From contig JAZUAC010000001.1 of the NCBI GenBank assembly GCA_045637775.1, forward strand, positions 1 to 47,569: DNA of 47,569 bases, written 5' to 3'. A program made the position numbers and the translations under genes. The DNA comes from UMGS172 sp045637775. GTDB taxonomy: Bacteria > Bacillota > Clostridia > Oscillospirales > Acutalibacteraceae. Positions 7,582 to 16,335 of the stretch are shown piece after piece (the stretch's first letter is position 1; the number at the start of each line of letters is the position of its first letter). The notes under the pieces are model-generated. The model was not told the origin of the DNA. It ran no database searches and was given only the letters and a program-made list of their open reading frames with translations.

Positions 7582-9570
7582 TTATATCTCTAATTCTTCT
7601 TCCAAAATCACGGTTACACCGAGTGTTTTTGCCTTGGCTAATTTACTGCCGGCGTTTTCACCGCAAAGCACGTAATCGGTCTTTTTAGAAACCGAGCCCG
7701 TTACCTTGGCACCCATTGACTGCAGTTTTTCGGTTAGTTCATCGCGGGTGTACTTTTGAAATGTTCCTGTGATAACAACCGTCTTTTGGAAGAATATACC
7801 GTCGGAATCGGCGGATACCGCACCTTCAGGTGAAAAACTCAAAAGACCTGAAACCCGTTCAAACTCGTTGAGATTATCGGAATTACTGAACCATTTGGTT
7901 ATTTCGTCGTTCATAATACTGCCAAAGCCGTCCAACCCCGAGAAATCGTAGTCCGATTTTACGGCGGTCAAAAAGTCGTTGACACTGCCCAAAAACAGTT
8001 CCGACATATCTTTAGCAGCACTTTTGCCGACAAGCGGAATGTTCATGGCAACCAAAAAGCTTGAAAGTTTGGTATTGCGTGCATTTTCAATGGCGTCAAT
8101 CAGATTTTTATAAGATTTTTCACCAAAGCCTTCAAGCGCGGTAATCTCGTTTTCAAAACGCGAAAGTTTGAAAATATCCTCAATAGATGTTATCCAACCT
8201 TTTTGAATAAACTTTTCCAAGGTTGCTTCCGAAAGACCGTCGATATTCATAGCCTGCTTGGAAACAAAGTGAGTAAACTTCTTTATCTGTCGACCTGCAC
8301 AGTTTGAATTACCGCAGAACAAAACCTTAATCTCTCTGCCGTCGGAATCGGTTGTTTTTATCTCGGTGTTACCACCGCAAACGGGACAAACAGCAGGGAA
8401 ACTCAACACATAATCGGGTCGGTCGGATTCTTCAGCGCTCAAATTGCGCTCAACATGTGGGATGATCATGTTCCGTTTGGAGACCAATATTCTGTCGTCC
8501 AAGCAAAGCTTTAAATTTTCAATGAATGTCATGTTGTGCAGCGAAGCGCGGTTTACATTGGTGTTGTCAATTTCAACCGTATCAAACTCGGCAATGGGGG
8601 TCAACTGACCTGTACGCGAAATGTTCCAAACAACATCTCGCAGAACCGTTTCAAAATGCGGGTCACCGAATTTATAAGCAATGCCATCCTTAAAATGGTG
8701 CGAAGTTTTGCCCTGCGCTTTGGCAAATGCAACATTGTCATAAGAGAACACAATACCGTCAATGGGCAAGCCGTGTGACTCGGCAAGCGACTTTAATTTT
8801 AATATTTTTTCGGTGACTGTATCGGCAGTATCACGCGAATCGAGTGCCTCGTGCATATTGGTGTCGAATCCAAACTCAACCAGCCTTTTAAGGCGGAGCG
8901 ACTTCAACAGAACATCGTCCAAACCCTCTAAAACATTGAAAGGATAGAACTTAACACCTCGGTCTTTGCAAATTCTCGAATCAAGCTGACGCACCGAGCC
9001 CGAGGCAAGATTTCTCGGGGTAGAGTATTTGTCTTCGTCGTTGTCGATGTTTTCGTTGATGCTCTGGAAGGTCGGAATGTCGATCAAAGCCTCACCTGTA
9101 ACAACCAAACGGTCAGAGTAGGGGATAGTAAGCGGAATATTGGCAAACACGCGTGCGTTGTGAGTGATAACTTCACCGATATTGCCGTCACCACGGGTGG
9201 ATGCCGCAGAAAGCACGCCGTTTTCATACTCAAGCTTTACGGTAAGTCCGTCTAATTTAAGGCTCAAAAAACCGTCCGACGATGATAGCATTTCCATAAC
9301 GTCGGCAACATCCTTGGTTTTTGCAAGGCTCAAAAGGGGAATAGGGTGCTGAACCTTTTGCAGCTCACTAACGGCCTCAAAGCCTGCCCTTTGGGTGGGA
9401 GAGTTGGGCAAAATCAGACCGGTTTCATTTTCTAATGCTGTAAGCTCGTCAAACAACTTGTCATACTGCGCGTCGGATAACGAAGGAGTGTTTTGGTTGT
9501 AGTACTCATCGGCACATTTGTTTAAGTATTCAACAAGATAAAGTACTCTTTCTTTTTTCAAATCCTGCAT
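7582..9570 (-). CDS. ligA: NAD+-dependent DNA ligase, divergent
   Basis: LigA seals nicks in DNA using NAD+ during replication and repair. The 662 residues cover the whole family plan. An Ia domain (DEYYNQNTPSLSDAQYDKLF) is followed by the adenylation domain with Lys105 in SLKLDGLTV and STRGDGNIGE. Then come the OB fold, a four-Cys zinc finger (CPVCGG and CGNSNCAG, about 394-421), helix-hairpin-helix repeats (MNIDGLSEATLEKF, then ALEGFGEKSYKNL) and a C-terminal BRCT domain (VVITGTFQKYTRDELTE). The sequence is more divergent than usual: the adenylation motif lacks the acidic residue normally two before the Lys (EPKIDG-like in most LigAs), and MLSL reads PLLSLAKTKD. It starts with ATG after AAAGGCGG and has its own promoter. 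Confidence 0.9.
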   Translation of the reverse strand: MQDLKKERVLYLVEYLNKCADEYYNQNTPSLSDAQYDKLFDELTALENETGLILPNSPTQRAGFEAVSELQKVQHPIPLLSLAKTKDVADVMEMLSSSDGFLSLKLDGLTVKLEYENGVLSAASTRGDGNIGEVITHNARVFANIPLTIPYSDRLVVTGEALIDIPTFQSINENIDNDEDKYSTPRNLASGSVRQLDSRICKDRGVKFYPFNVLEGLDDVLLKSLRLKRLVEFGFDTNMHEALDSRDTADTVTEKILKLKSLAESHGLPIDGIVFSYDNVAFAKAQGKTSHHFKDGIAYKFGDPHFETVLRDVVWNISRTGQLTPIAEFDTVEIDNTNVNRASLHNMTFIENLKLCLDDRILVSKRNMIIPHVERNLSAEESDRPDYVLSFPAVCPVCGGNTEIKTTDSDGREIKVLFCGNSNCAGRQIKKFTHFVSKQAMNIDGLSEATLEKFIQKGWITSIEDIFKLSRFENEITALEGFGEKSYKNLIDAIENARNTKLSSFLVAMNIPLVGKSAAKDMSELFLGSVNDFLTAVKSDYDFSGLDGFGSIMNDEITKWFSNSDNLNEFERVSGLLSFSPEGAVSADSDGIFFQKTVVITGTFQKYTRDELTEKLQSMGAKVTGSVSKKTDYVLCGENAGSKLAKAKTLGVTVILEEELEI

Positions 9571-9613
9571 GGTTTTACCGCCTTTAAGACATCAACAATT
9601 TTCATACATGTAT

Positions 9614-9642
9614 ATTATATTTCATTTTAAAATGAAAGTAAA
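9614..9642 (-). promoter_or_regulatory. ligA promoter with an 18-bp perfect palindrome in the spacer
   Basis: On the minus strand TTTACT (9642-9637) and TATAAT (9619-9614) are 17 bases apart. The spacer is filled by the perfect palindrome TTTCATTTTAAAATGAAA (9620-9637). The predicted leader to the ligA ATG is about 37 bases. Confidence 0.7.
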
Positions 9643-9684
9643 CACCGATTTTCGGTTTTGATATATTATATCTATATTTTACTA

Positions 9685-9730
9685 TAAAAAACAACACCGC
9701 ATCACCGAAAAAGTCGGTAATGCAGTGCTT
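9685..9730 (-). terminator. Terminator of the spore-protein gene
   Basis: On the minus strand an imperfect 15-bp stem (AGCACTGCATTACCGA with its partner) is followed by TTGTTTTTTAT. Confidence 0.8.
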
Positions 9731-9764
9731 AAAATGGCTATATTGAAATTAAGGTTTAATAATC

Positions 9765-9956
9765 TTATTTCATGTTGCTCTCGTAAGACTCGATCATCTT
9801 CTTGACCATCTGTCCACCGATAGAACCGGCCTGCTTAGCGGTAAGGTCACCGTTGTAACCCTGCTTGAGGTTAACACCAACCTCAGAAGCTGCCTCCATC
9901 TTAAAACGGTTGAGTGCTTCCTTTGCCTCAGGAACTACTGCCTTCATTTCTTTCAC
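9765..9956 (-). CDS. Alpha/beta-type small acid-soluble spore protein
   Basis: These proteins coat DNA in the dormant spore and protect it from UV and heat. The 63 residues match the family closely: PEAKEALNRFKMEAASEVGV, then GYNGDLTAKQAGSIGGQMVKKMI. The GPR protease cleavage region would be KMEAASE, where the family has ME(V/I)A(S/N)E. It starts with ATG, and AAGGAG lies 8 bases upstream; a second ATG three codons later is possible. It is a single-gene unit with its own terminator. I could not identify a convincing sigma-G promoter upstream. The gene is the clearest evidence that the organism forms spores. Confidence 0.93.
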   Translation of the reverse strand: MKEMKAVVPEAKEALNRFKMEAASEVGVNLKQGYNGDLTAKQAGSIGGQMVKKMIESYESNMK

Positions 9957-10047
9957 TCCTTTTCATAAACTTTTCGCTTGCAATAATATTGTGAGTCGGA
10001 GTGAAAAATATATTATAGGTAAAATCTGTTTATTTAAATCACGAAAA

Positions 10048-11415
10048 TCAATATCTTCTGTTTTTCTTTTTGCGTTTGTGTTTGGGTGAGTTGAGCACAA
10101 ACAAAGAAATCACGAAAGCAACAATTCCTAAAAGAATGATGATTACAACAACCCAAAATATTGGCGAACCGAAAACTGCTGAGGTGATTTTTTGTGCCTG
10201 ATCACCAATATACATTAAAGTGCTTCTTTCAATGCTTTGACTTGCTATCATTGGAACAGTTCCCAAAACCTCGCCTGCATAAACCACTTTGCATTCTCCC
10301 AGCACTTCGCCTTTGTTTATGGGTGCAGTGTAGGATTCTTTATACCAACTCAGCTCATAAGTAATGGTGGAACGGTCGGCAACCTTGGGGACGGTTGCCG
10401 ATACAGAACCTCCCGGAACAGCCGCAATGTAATCGGTATCCCATGCAAGTTCGACGGGAGCTTCTCCTAAAAACTCATCAGTATTTAAAATAGTTCGGTA
10501 TTCAAAATTGTTAAATGCCCATTCATAAAGAGCTTTTGAATCGCCAAACTCAATACGGATTTTTTTGCCGCTTTCATTATATACCGGACTGTTCATCAGA
10601 ATGCACATGTACTCTAATCCGCCGTCCTTTTGTGCGGTTGATATTAAACAACGTCCGGCCGCATCGGTGTAACCGGTCTTTACTCCGCGGGCGGGTTCGT
10701 AGTAGTACAATTCGCCTTTGTATTTTTCAGCGGTGCATTTTTCGCTATTGTTTAATAACAAAAAGTTGGTGGTTGTTATGGTGCGAGCCTTGTTTTTATT
10801 GGTGGCTTCAAGCTTGTATTTTGTTGTGTAGACGACCTCGCGGAGTGTGTCTATTGCTAAAACGGCAGTGGTTAGCTTATACATATCCGAAACGGTAGTA
10901 TAATGCTCGGGGTCGTGCAGACCGTGAGCATTTGCATAATGTGTTGCACTCATACCAAGTGCAGCCGCTTTTTGGTTCATTTTTTCACAAAAAGCTTCGA
11001 TACTGCCTGCTACATGTTCCGCAATGGCATTGGCGCCTTCATTGGCGGACGACATCAGCAAAACATAAAGCATCTGTCTTACCGTCAAAACTTCGCCAAC
11101 CTTTAAGCCGCCTGTTGACGAATCAGTGCCTTCCAAGGATTTGATAGCATACTCGGAGACGGTTATGGTTTCCGAATCGAGATCTTTTGTGTTTTCGTAA
11201 AGCACCAAAGCCGTCATAAGCTTTGTGAGCGATGCGGGATATAGCTTTTGATCGGCATTCTTTTGATAAATAATTTCGCCGGTTTTTATATTCACCAGCA
11301 TTGCACCTTCAGCATCAACCTCAAAATTAGTCGGTGTGTAGGCGGAGGTTGGTGTGATGACTAACGGAATGGTAAGTATAACAACAAAAATTACGCAAAA
11401 AATTTTCTTAATCAC
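10048..11415 (-). CDS. D-alanyl-D-alanine carboxypeptidase (penicillin-binding protein, S11 family)
   Basis: The enzyme trims the terminal D-Ala from peptidoglycan stem peptides outside the membrane. After a signal peptide (residues 1-25, ending TSA) the catalytic motifs are in the expected order: Ser-x-x-Lys in ASLTKLMTA, Ser-x-Asn in MSSANEGAN, and Lys-Thr-Gly in GVKTGYTDAAG. A beta-rich C-terminal domain follows. The end is a true membrane helix (FWVVVIIILLGIVAFVISL) with a basic KHKRKKKNRRY tail, rather than the amphipathic helix of classical PBP5. The start is GTG with AAGGAG 8 bases upstream. It resembles DacF-type enzymes linked to sporulation, but vegetative use is equally possible. 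Confidence 0.92.
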   Translation of the reverse strand: MIKKIFCVIFVVILTIPLVITPTSAYTPTNFEVDAEGAMLVNIKTGEIIYQKNADQKLYPASLTKLMTALVLYENTKDLDSETITVSEYAIKSLEGTDSSTGGLKVGEVLTVRQMLYVLLMSSANEGANAIAEHVAGSIEAFCEKMNQKAAALGMSATHYANAHGLHDPEHYTTVSDMYKLTTAVLAIDTLREVVYTTKYKLEATNKNKARTITTTNFLLLNNSEKCTAEKYKGELYYYEPARGVKTGYTDAAGRCLISTAQKDGGLEYMCILMNSPVYNESGKKIRIEFGDSKALYEWAFNNFEYRTILNTDEFLGEAPVELAWDTDYIAAVPGGSVSATVPKVADRSTITYELSWYKESYTAPINKGEVLGECKVVYAGEVLGTVPMIASQSIERSTLMYIGDQAQKITSAVFGSPIFWVVVIIILLGIVAFVISLFVLNSPKHKRKKKNRRY

Positions 11416-11531
11416 AGGCGATTCTCCTTGAAATAACTAATTGGGGATAGTATAATCAAACATATAGTTATATTATAGCAACAAAACACAAATATTTAAA
11501 GAGTTATTTTTGTTTTAGGGGTGATTTTTTC

Positions 11532-12230
11532 GTGATCTACGTTACAGGTGATATGCATGGTGATGAATCGAGGTTATATGATTCCCAATGGCGAAAACTA
11601 AAACCTGATGATATTCTTATTGTGTGTGGCGATTTCGGTTACCTGTGGAATGGCGGCAAACGCGAAAGAAGTGTTATTGAATATCTTGGAAGCCGAAAGT
11701 TTACGGTTTGCTTTGTTGACGGTACTCACGAAAATTTCCGAAAGATTTATTCCTGCCGTGAGACGGTTTGGAAGGGCGGCCATGTTCACCGAATCAGCGG
11801 AAATTTGTTTCATTTAATGCGTGGACAGATTTTTAATATCGACGGTATTAAAATATTCACCTTTGGTGGTGGCGAAAGCGACGACCGCGACCTTCGTCAC
11901 GAGGAGGAAAAGGGAATATGGTACCGTGATGAGCTACCAACTCCGCAACAACTTGCAACCGGTGCAGAAAATCTTGACGAAGCAGGACTCAAGGTTGACT
12001 ATATCATTACACATGAGCCACCGCTTTCGGTTAAAAGCTCAATGCTTCTGAGAAAGGGTCAGCCTGACCGACTTAATAAACTAAACGGCTATTTTCAGGA
12101 GCTCGCAAAATCGGTCAAGTTCAATCATTGGTATTTTGGCTCACTGCATGAGGACAGGCTTGTGACTGCCGATTACACCTGCCTTTTTGAAAAGATTATT
12201 CCGTTGGGAAGCAAAGAACAACCCAAATAA
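11532..12230 (+). CDS. Calcineurin-like metallophosphoesterase, cytoplasmic
   Basis: The 232 residues begin directly with the first metal motif (MIYVTGDMHGDESRL, DxH) and continue with IVCGDFG (GD) and VDGTHENF (GNHE with Asn changed to Thr). Later come IITHEPP (His) and WYFGSLHEDR, which replaces the usual GHxH. The fold and metal ligands are recognisable, but the Asn of the GNHE box is missing, which may lower phosphodiesterase activity. The start is GTG with GGGGTG upstream. It is followed after 17 bases by the DUF6259-like gene, so the two are probably one transcript. The substrate is unknown. Confidence 0.75.
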   Translation: MIYVTGDMHGDESRLYDSQWRKLKPDDILIVCGDFGYLWNGGKRERSVIEYLGSRKFTVCFVDGTHENFRKIYSCRETVWKGGHVHRISGNLFHLMRGQIFNIDGIKIFTFGGGESDDRDLRHEEEKGIWYRDELPTPQQLATGAENLDEAGLKVDYIITHEPPLSVKSSMLLRKGQPDRLNKLNGYFQELAKSVKFNHWYFGSLHEDRLVTADYTCLFEKIIPLGSKEQPK

Positions 12231-12247
12231 AATAAGGAGTGATAGCA

Positions 12248-14320
12248 ATGTTTATTCACAGCAAAAGAAATGCCGAAATCAAGGTTGATTTTGAAAAGGG
12301 TTATATTGATTCTTTCAATATAAACGGTCGCGAATTGCTGACCGATACTCACGCACCGTTGTTTATTATCAGATTTTTGGACAAGGATGCCAAATTCCAC
12401 TATTTTTCAGCCTTTGATGCCGAGAGTAAAACCGAAAATGGCAATGAGGGTGTTTACAAAGGTTTCTCGGAGGATTTTGAGGTTAAGGTTAAGTGCAACG
12501 CCGATACAAAGCACTTTGTTGAGTGGTCGGTCGATGTTACTAACCGCACCGACATGGCTATTGAGTGGATTGACCTTGCTGACTACAACTTCAAAAATTT
12601 CCTCACGGGAAAAGACGGCGAAGGAAGATTTTTGTTGCCCTATAACGAGGGTGTTTTGTTCGATAGCCTCGATGAAAAGCAAAAAAGCTGGTTCTCTTAT
12701 CGCGATCCCGAATACCCGTCCGAGGGTAGCTACACCATGTTCCCTTATATGCTTTCTTCGCAGTTTATGTCCTATATGATAGGTGATGACGGTATTTATA
12801 TCGGTGCACACGACTGTGAAAGAGCGCCCAAAGGTCTTGATGTAAGACCCAAATACGACGGCGCAACAACCCAGGTAAGACTTTACACCGGTTGTGAGTT
12901 TGGTGAAAGTTTCAAGATGGACTATCCGCTTGTTACCGATGTATTTAAAGGTGAGTGGCAGGATGCCTGTGAAATTTACCGCGATTGGTTTGAACAAAAT
13001 CTTCCCGAGGGTGTTGTTCCGGTTGAGCAGAATGACAAATTGCCTGAGTGGTACAGTGAGCGACCCTTGACCGTGTTGTTCCCTGCGAAGGGCCGTCACG
13101 ATGTTGATACCAATAATACGGGTGGAATTTTCCCTTATATGAATGCAATGCCTTATATCAATGAACTCAAGAAAAAGATTGATACAAAGGTTATGGCACT
13201 TATGATGCATTGGGAGGGTACTGCAATATGGGCGCCGCCTTATGTGTGGCCACCTTACGGTGGTGAAGAGCCTTTTAATGAGTTTGCCGATGAACTGCAT
13301 AAAAACGGTGACCTTTTGGGCGTTTATTGCAGTGGCTTGGGCTACACCATTTATAGTCGTATTGACCCAATGTATAACCGTATAAACGAGTTCAGATTTG
13401 AAGGCTATGACAAAGCAATGTGTGTTGCACCCGACCAAACCTTGCCTTTGAGTAAGATTTGCACCGCGCAAAGAGCAGGCTATGATATTTGTGCCGCCAA
13501 TGAAACGGGTGAAAAGATACTTAATACGGCTTATGAGCCTTTGATGAAGGCCAAAATCGATTATGCACAGATAATGGACCAGAATCACGCCGGAAGTCAG
13601 TATTTCTGTTACAGTAAGGACCACAACCATCCGCCTGTACCCGGTCTTTGGATGACCAAAACAATGCAAAAACTCTTGTCGCATTGGAACGAGCTGGGTG
13701 GTCTTCGTCAGATTGGTTGTGAATCGGCTGCCGCCGAGCCGTACCTTGGCAATTTAAGATACAGTGACAACCGTTTTGAGATAAACTTCCAGTTCGGCAC
13801 ATCGGTTCCCGCGTATTCTTACATATACCACCGCTATGTTCACAATTTCATGGGTAATCAGTGCTGTTGCTTCCTGCTTGACAGTATTCTGTACAGAATA
13901 TCTCATGCTTTCCTTTGCGGTGATGATATTTCGCTTGTTATCCGCGGTGACGGTAAGATTGTTTCCCACTGGGGAAGATGGGGTCACGATGAGGTTGAGG
14001 ATCAGGAAAAGACTATCAACTTTGTTGCAACCCTTTTGAAGTTCTATAAGGAAAAGTCCAAAAAGTGGCTTTATAACGGTAAGATGATAAAACCTCTTAA
14101 ATTTGAGGTCGTTGAGGGTGAAGAAGAGGTCGTATTCAAAAAGCGTTACACGGGCGGAGACTTTTTTGCAAAGACTGTTTTGTCAACTGCTTATCAATCG
14201 GTTGACGGTGAAAAGGCACAGTTTTTTATCAATCACACCGATAACGACATTAAAATACAACTCGAAAACGGCATTGAACTGACCGTACCTGCATTGAGCG
14301 TTGAACTGTTAAAAATTTAA
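12248..14320 (+). CDS. DUF6259-like putative glycoside hydrolase
   Basis: This 690-residue protein has no signal peptide. The N-terminal 250 residues look like a beta-sandwich (YIDSFNINGRELL, then VTNRTDMAIEWIDLADYNF). The following part looks like a TIM barrel (KVMALMMHWEGTAIWAPPY, then GVYCSGLGYTIY and KIDYAQIMDQNHAGSQY), and a small beta domain ends it. This layout is like the DUF6259 family and distantly like alpha-galactosidase-type hydrolases. Candidate acids include the Asp in AQIMDQN and the Glu in MMHWEG. I set the start at ATG 12248 because GGAG (12236-12239) is 8 bases before it. The upstream in-frame GTG at 12239 overlaps that ribosome site. No experimentally known function can be claimed. 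Confidence 0.6.
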   Translation: MFIHSKRNAEIKVDFEKGYIDSFNINGRELLTDTHAPLFIIRFLDKDAKFHYFSAFDAESKTENGNEGVYKGFSEDFEVKVKCNADTKHFVEWSVDVTNRTDMAIEWIDLADYNFKNFLTGKDGEGRFLLPYNEGVLFDSLDEKQKSWFSYRDPEYPSEGSYTMFPYMLSSQFMSYMIGDDGIYIGAHDCERAPKGLDVRPKYDGATTQVRLYTGCEFGESFKMDYPLVTDVFKGEWQDACEIYRDWFEQNLPEGVVPVEQNDKLPEWYSERPLTVLFPAKGRHDVDTNNTGGIFPYMNAMPYINELKKKIDTKVMALMMHWEGTAIWAPPYVWPPYGGEEPFNEFADELHKNGDLLGVYCSGLGYTIYSRIDPMYNRINEFRFEGYDKAMCVAPDQTLPLSKICTAQRAGYDICAANETGEKILNTAYEPLMKAKIDYAQIMDQNHAGSQYFCYSKDHNHPPVPGLWMTKTMQKLLSHWNELGGLRQIGCESAAAEPYLGNLRYSDNRFEINFQFGTSVPAYSYIYHRYVHNFMGNQCCCFLLDSILYRISHAFLCGDDISLVIRGDGKIVSHWGRWGHDEVEDQEKTINFVATLLKFYKEKSKKWLYNGKMIKPLKFEVVEGEEEVVFKKRYTGGDFFAKTVLSTAYQSVDGEKAQFFINHTDNDIKIQLENGIELTVPALSVELLKI

Positions 14321-14321
14321 T

Positions 14322-14376
14322 TTAACACAGATTTAACATTGCTGTGCTTTATATTTTACATAGCCTAATATATACT
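14322..14376 (+). promoter_or_regulatory. Pho-box-like repeats and -10 element before the Na/Pi cotransporter
   Basis: TTAACA occurs at 14322-14327 and 14333-14338 with a 5-base gap, and TTTACA occurs at 14355-14360, exactly two 11-base turns later. This matches the TTHACA-N5 direct repeats bound by PhoP in Bacillus. TATACT at 14371-14376 is a plausible -10 element, and no good -35 is present, as at activated promoters. Confidence 0.6.
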
Positions 14377-14419
14377 GTAAAAGTTGAAAAATGTAAAAAG
14401 TTAAGGATAGGTGAAGTAA

Positions 14420-16189
14420 ATGAATGAAATAATCTTTGCGGTTATCACATTGCTTGGCGGTTTGGCTTTCTTTCTTTACGGAATGAATGTCATGTCGGGC
14501 GGTTTGGAAAAAATGGCAAAGGGTAAGCTTGAAAAGACCCTTATCAAGGTTACCGATAAAAAACCTTTGGCACTCATGTTTGGTGCAGGTATCACAATAG
14601 CAATTCAGTCATCCTCGGCTTTGACCGTTATGTTGGTCGGTCTTGTAAACTCAGGATTGCTTGAATTTGGTCAGACCATCGGTGTTTTGATGGGTTCTAA
14701 CATCGGTACAACTCTTACCGCTTGGATTTTGAGCTTGGCGGGTATTGAGGGCGATAATCTTTTGTTAGAGCTTTTGAAGCCCAAGAATTTCTCCTTGGTT
14801 TTTGCGCTTATCGGTATTTTAATGATAATGGCAAGCAAAAAGCAAAAGCGCAAGGATGTCGGTGCAATTCTTATTGGATTTGCTGTTTTGATGTTCGGTA
14901 TGAATCTCATGTCCGACGCTATGAAGCCTCTGACCCAAAAGGAAGGCTTTACAAGCTTGCTTACCGCATTTGAAAATCCGTTCCTGGCGGTTGCCTTTGG
15001 TGCGGTTTTTACCGGTATTATTCAAAGCTCTGCAGCTTCGGTCGGTATTTTGCAGACTGCGGCTATGGCTGCAGGCGGTGTTACCTACCGTATGGCAATC
15101 CCCATTATCATGGGTCAGAACATAGGAACCTGTGTCACTGCGGTTATTTCCAGCTTCGGTGTCAGCCGCAACGCCAAAAAGGTTGCAGTTGTGCACATGG
15201 CTTTCAATATTATAGGTACACTCATTTTCCTTATACCGTTCTGTATCTTGAGTTATGTTGTAGACATTGCAGTGCTTGACCGTAGTATTTCACCATTTGA
15301 AATAGCTATTGTCCACAGCATATTCAATGTTGCCACCACACTTATCCTTTATCCCTTTACCAAGCAACTTGAAAAGTTTGCCAATAAGGTTGTTCCTGAA
15401 AAGGAAGGCGAAAAGAAAGGCAAGCTTCTCGACGAGCGTCTGCTTACTGTTCCTTCCTTCGCAGTTACCAACTCTTTGGACGTTGTTGTTGAGATGGCGC
15501 ATGTTTCCAAGGACGCTTTCAAGAAGGCTGTTGCCATGGTTGGAGATTATAACGAAGAAGGTGCCGCTGAGGTTTCAGAAATGGAAACCCTGCTTGATAA
15601 CTATGAAGACCAGTTGGGCACCTACATGGTAAAGCTTTCGAGTAAGGGTGTTTCGGATTCCGACTCGAAAAAGATTGCTAAGATTTTGCACACTATAAAT
15701 GACTTTGAACGTATCGGTGACCATGCCGAGAACCTTGTCGGCGTTGCCCATGAAATTCACGAGAAGAAGATTGAATTTTCGCATGAGGCAAATCATGAAA
15801 TTGCCAAGCTTCGCGAGGCTACCTTGGAAATACTCGATATAACTACTAAAGCCTTTGAGAAGAACGACCTTGCACTTGCTGCAACGGTTGAACCGCTTGA
15901 ACAGGTTATTGACGGTATTATTGCCGATATTAAGAGTCGCCATGTCAAGCGTTTGCAGCACGGTAACTGTACCATTGAGTTGGGCTTTGTTCTGACCGAT
16001 CTGCTCACCAACTACGAGCGTGTTTCCGACCATTGCTCCAATGTTGCGGTTGCTATTATCGAGGCTAACCATGGTACATTTGAGGCTCACGAGTACTTGA
16101 ATCACATCAAGAACGACCCTAACAGCTCGTACACCAAGGCCTTTGAAGAATACAAGCAGAAATTTGCTTTGGATTGTGGCAGAGCCTAA
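14420..16189 (+). CDS. Na+/phosphate cotransporter family protein with C-terminal PhoU domain
   Basis: The 589-residue protein is an inner-membrane Na/Pi-cotransporter of the NptA/YjbB type. The membrane part (about 1-310) holds the inverted repeat signature twice: AIQSSSALTVMLVGLVNSG with GSNIGTTLTAWI, and IIQSSAASVGILQTAAMAAG with GQNIGTCVTAVI. Residues about 350-560 form two PhoU-like three-helix units (NDFERIGDHAENL and TNYERVSDHCSNV, each with the E/DxxRxxDH metal motif). Such proteins import phosphate, or export it in some bacteria. GGATAGG precedes the ATG. The upstream Pho-box-like repeats suggest induction by phosphate starvation. A hairpin terminator follows, so it is transcribed alone. 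Confidence 0.93.
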   Translation: MNEIIFAVITLLGGLAFFLYGMNVMSGGLEKMAKGKLEKTLIKVTDKKPLALMFGAGITIAIQSSSALTVMLVGLVNSGLLEFGQTIGVLMGSNIGTTLTAWILSLAGIEGDNLLLELLKPKNFSLVFALIGILMIMASKKQKRKDVGAILIGFAVLMFGMNLMSDAMKPLTQKEGFTSLLTAFENPFLAVAFGAVFTGIIQSSAASVGILQTAAMAAGGVTYRMAIPIIMGQNIGTCVTAVISSFGVSRNAKKVAVVHMAFNIIGTLIFLIPFCILSYVVDIAVLDRSISPFEIAIVHSIFNVATTLILYPFTKQLEKFANKVVPEKEGEKKGKLLDERLLTVPSFAVTNSLDVVVEMAHVSKDAFKKAVAMVGDYNEEGAAEVSEMETLLDNYEDQLGTYMVKLSSKGVSDSDSKKIAKILHTINDFERIGDHAENLVGVAHEIHEKKIEFSHEANHEIAKLREATLEILDITTKAFEKNDLALAATVEPLEQVIDGIIADIKSRHVKRLQHGNCTIELGFVLTDLLTNYERVSDHCSNVAVAIIEANHGTFEAHEYLNHIKNDPNSSYTKAFEEYKQKFALDCGRA

Positions 16190-16212
16190 ACAATTAAAAA
16201 TGTTAAACAAAA

Positions 16213-16246
16213 GACCGCTTCGCAAAATGGTGAAGCGGTCCATTTT
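16213..16246 (+). terminator. Terminator of the Na/Pi cotransporter gene
   Basis: GACCGCTTC (16213-16221) pairs with GAAGCGGTC (16232-16240) and is followed by CATTTTAT. Confidence 0.8.
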
Positions 16247-16270
16247 ATGTATATTATGTAAATATGCGTT

Positions 16271-16305
16271 TGTGTCTTGACACAAATCTTGGGGAATAAT
16301 ATAAT
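16271..16305 (+). promoter_or_regulatory. Promoter with an inverted repeat over the -35 box
   Basis: TTGACA (16277-16282) and TATAAT (16300-16305) are 17 bases apart, a consensus-quality promoter for the lipoprotein gene. TGTGTCTTGACACA (16271-16284) is a 6-bp inverted repeat that covers the -35 box and may be an operator. Confidence 0.75.
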
Positions 16306-16335
16306 TTATACAACAAATTTTAAAGGAGTGTCTTT

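Noticed and set aside
12407..13684. 425-codon open frame antisense to the DUF6259-like gene
   Set aside because: It has no recognisable domain or ribosome site, and the sense strand has a clear protein with good codon use. Long antisense frames follow from codon bias.
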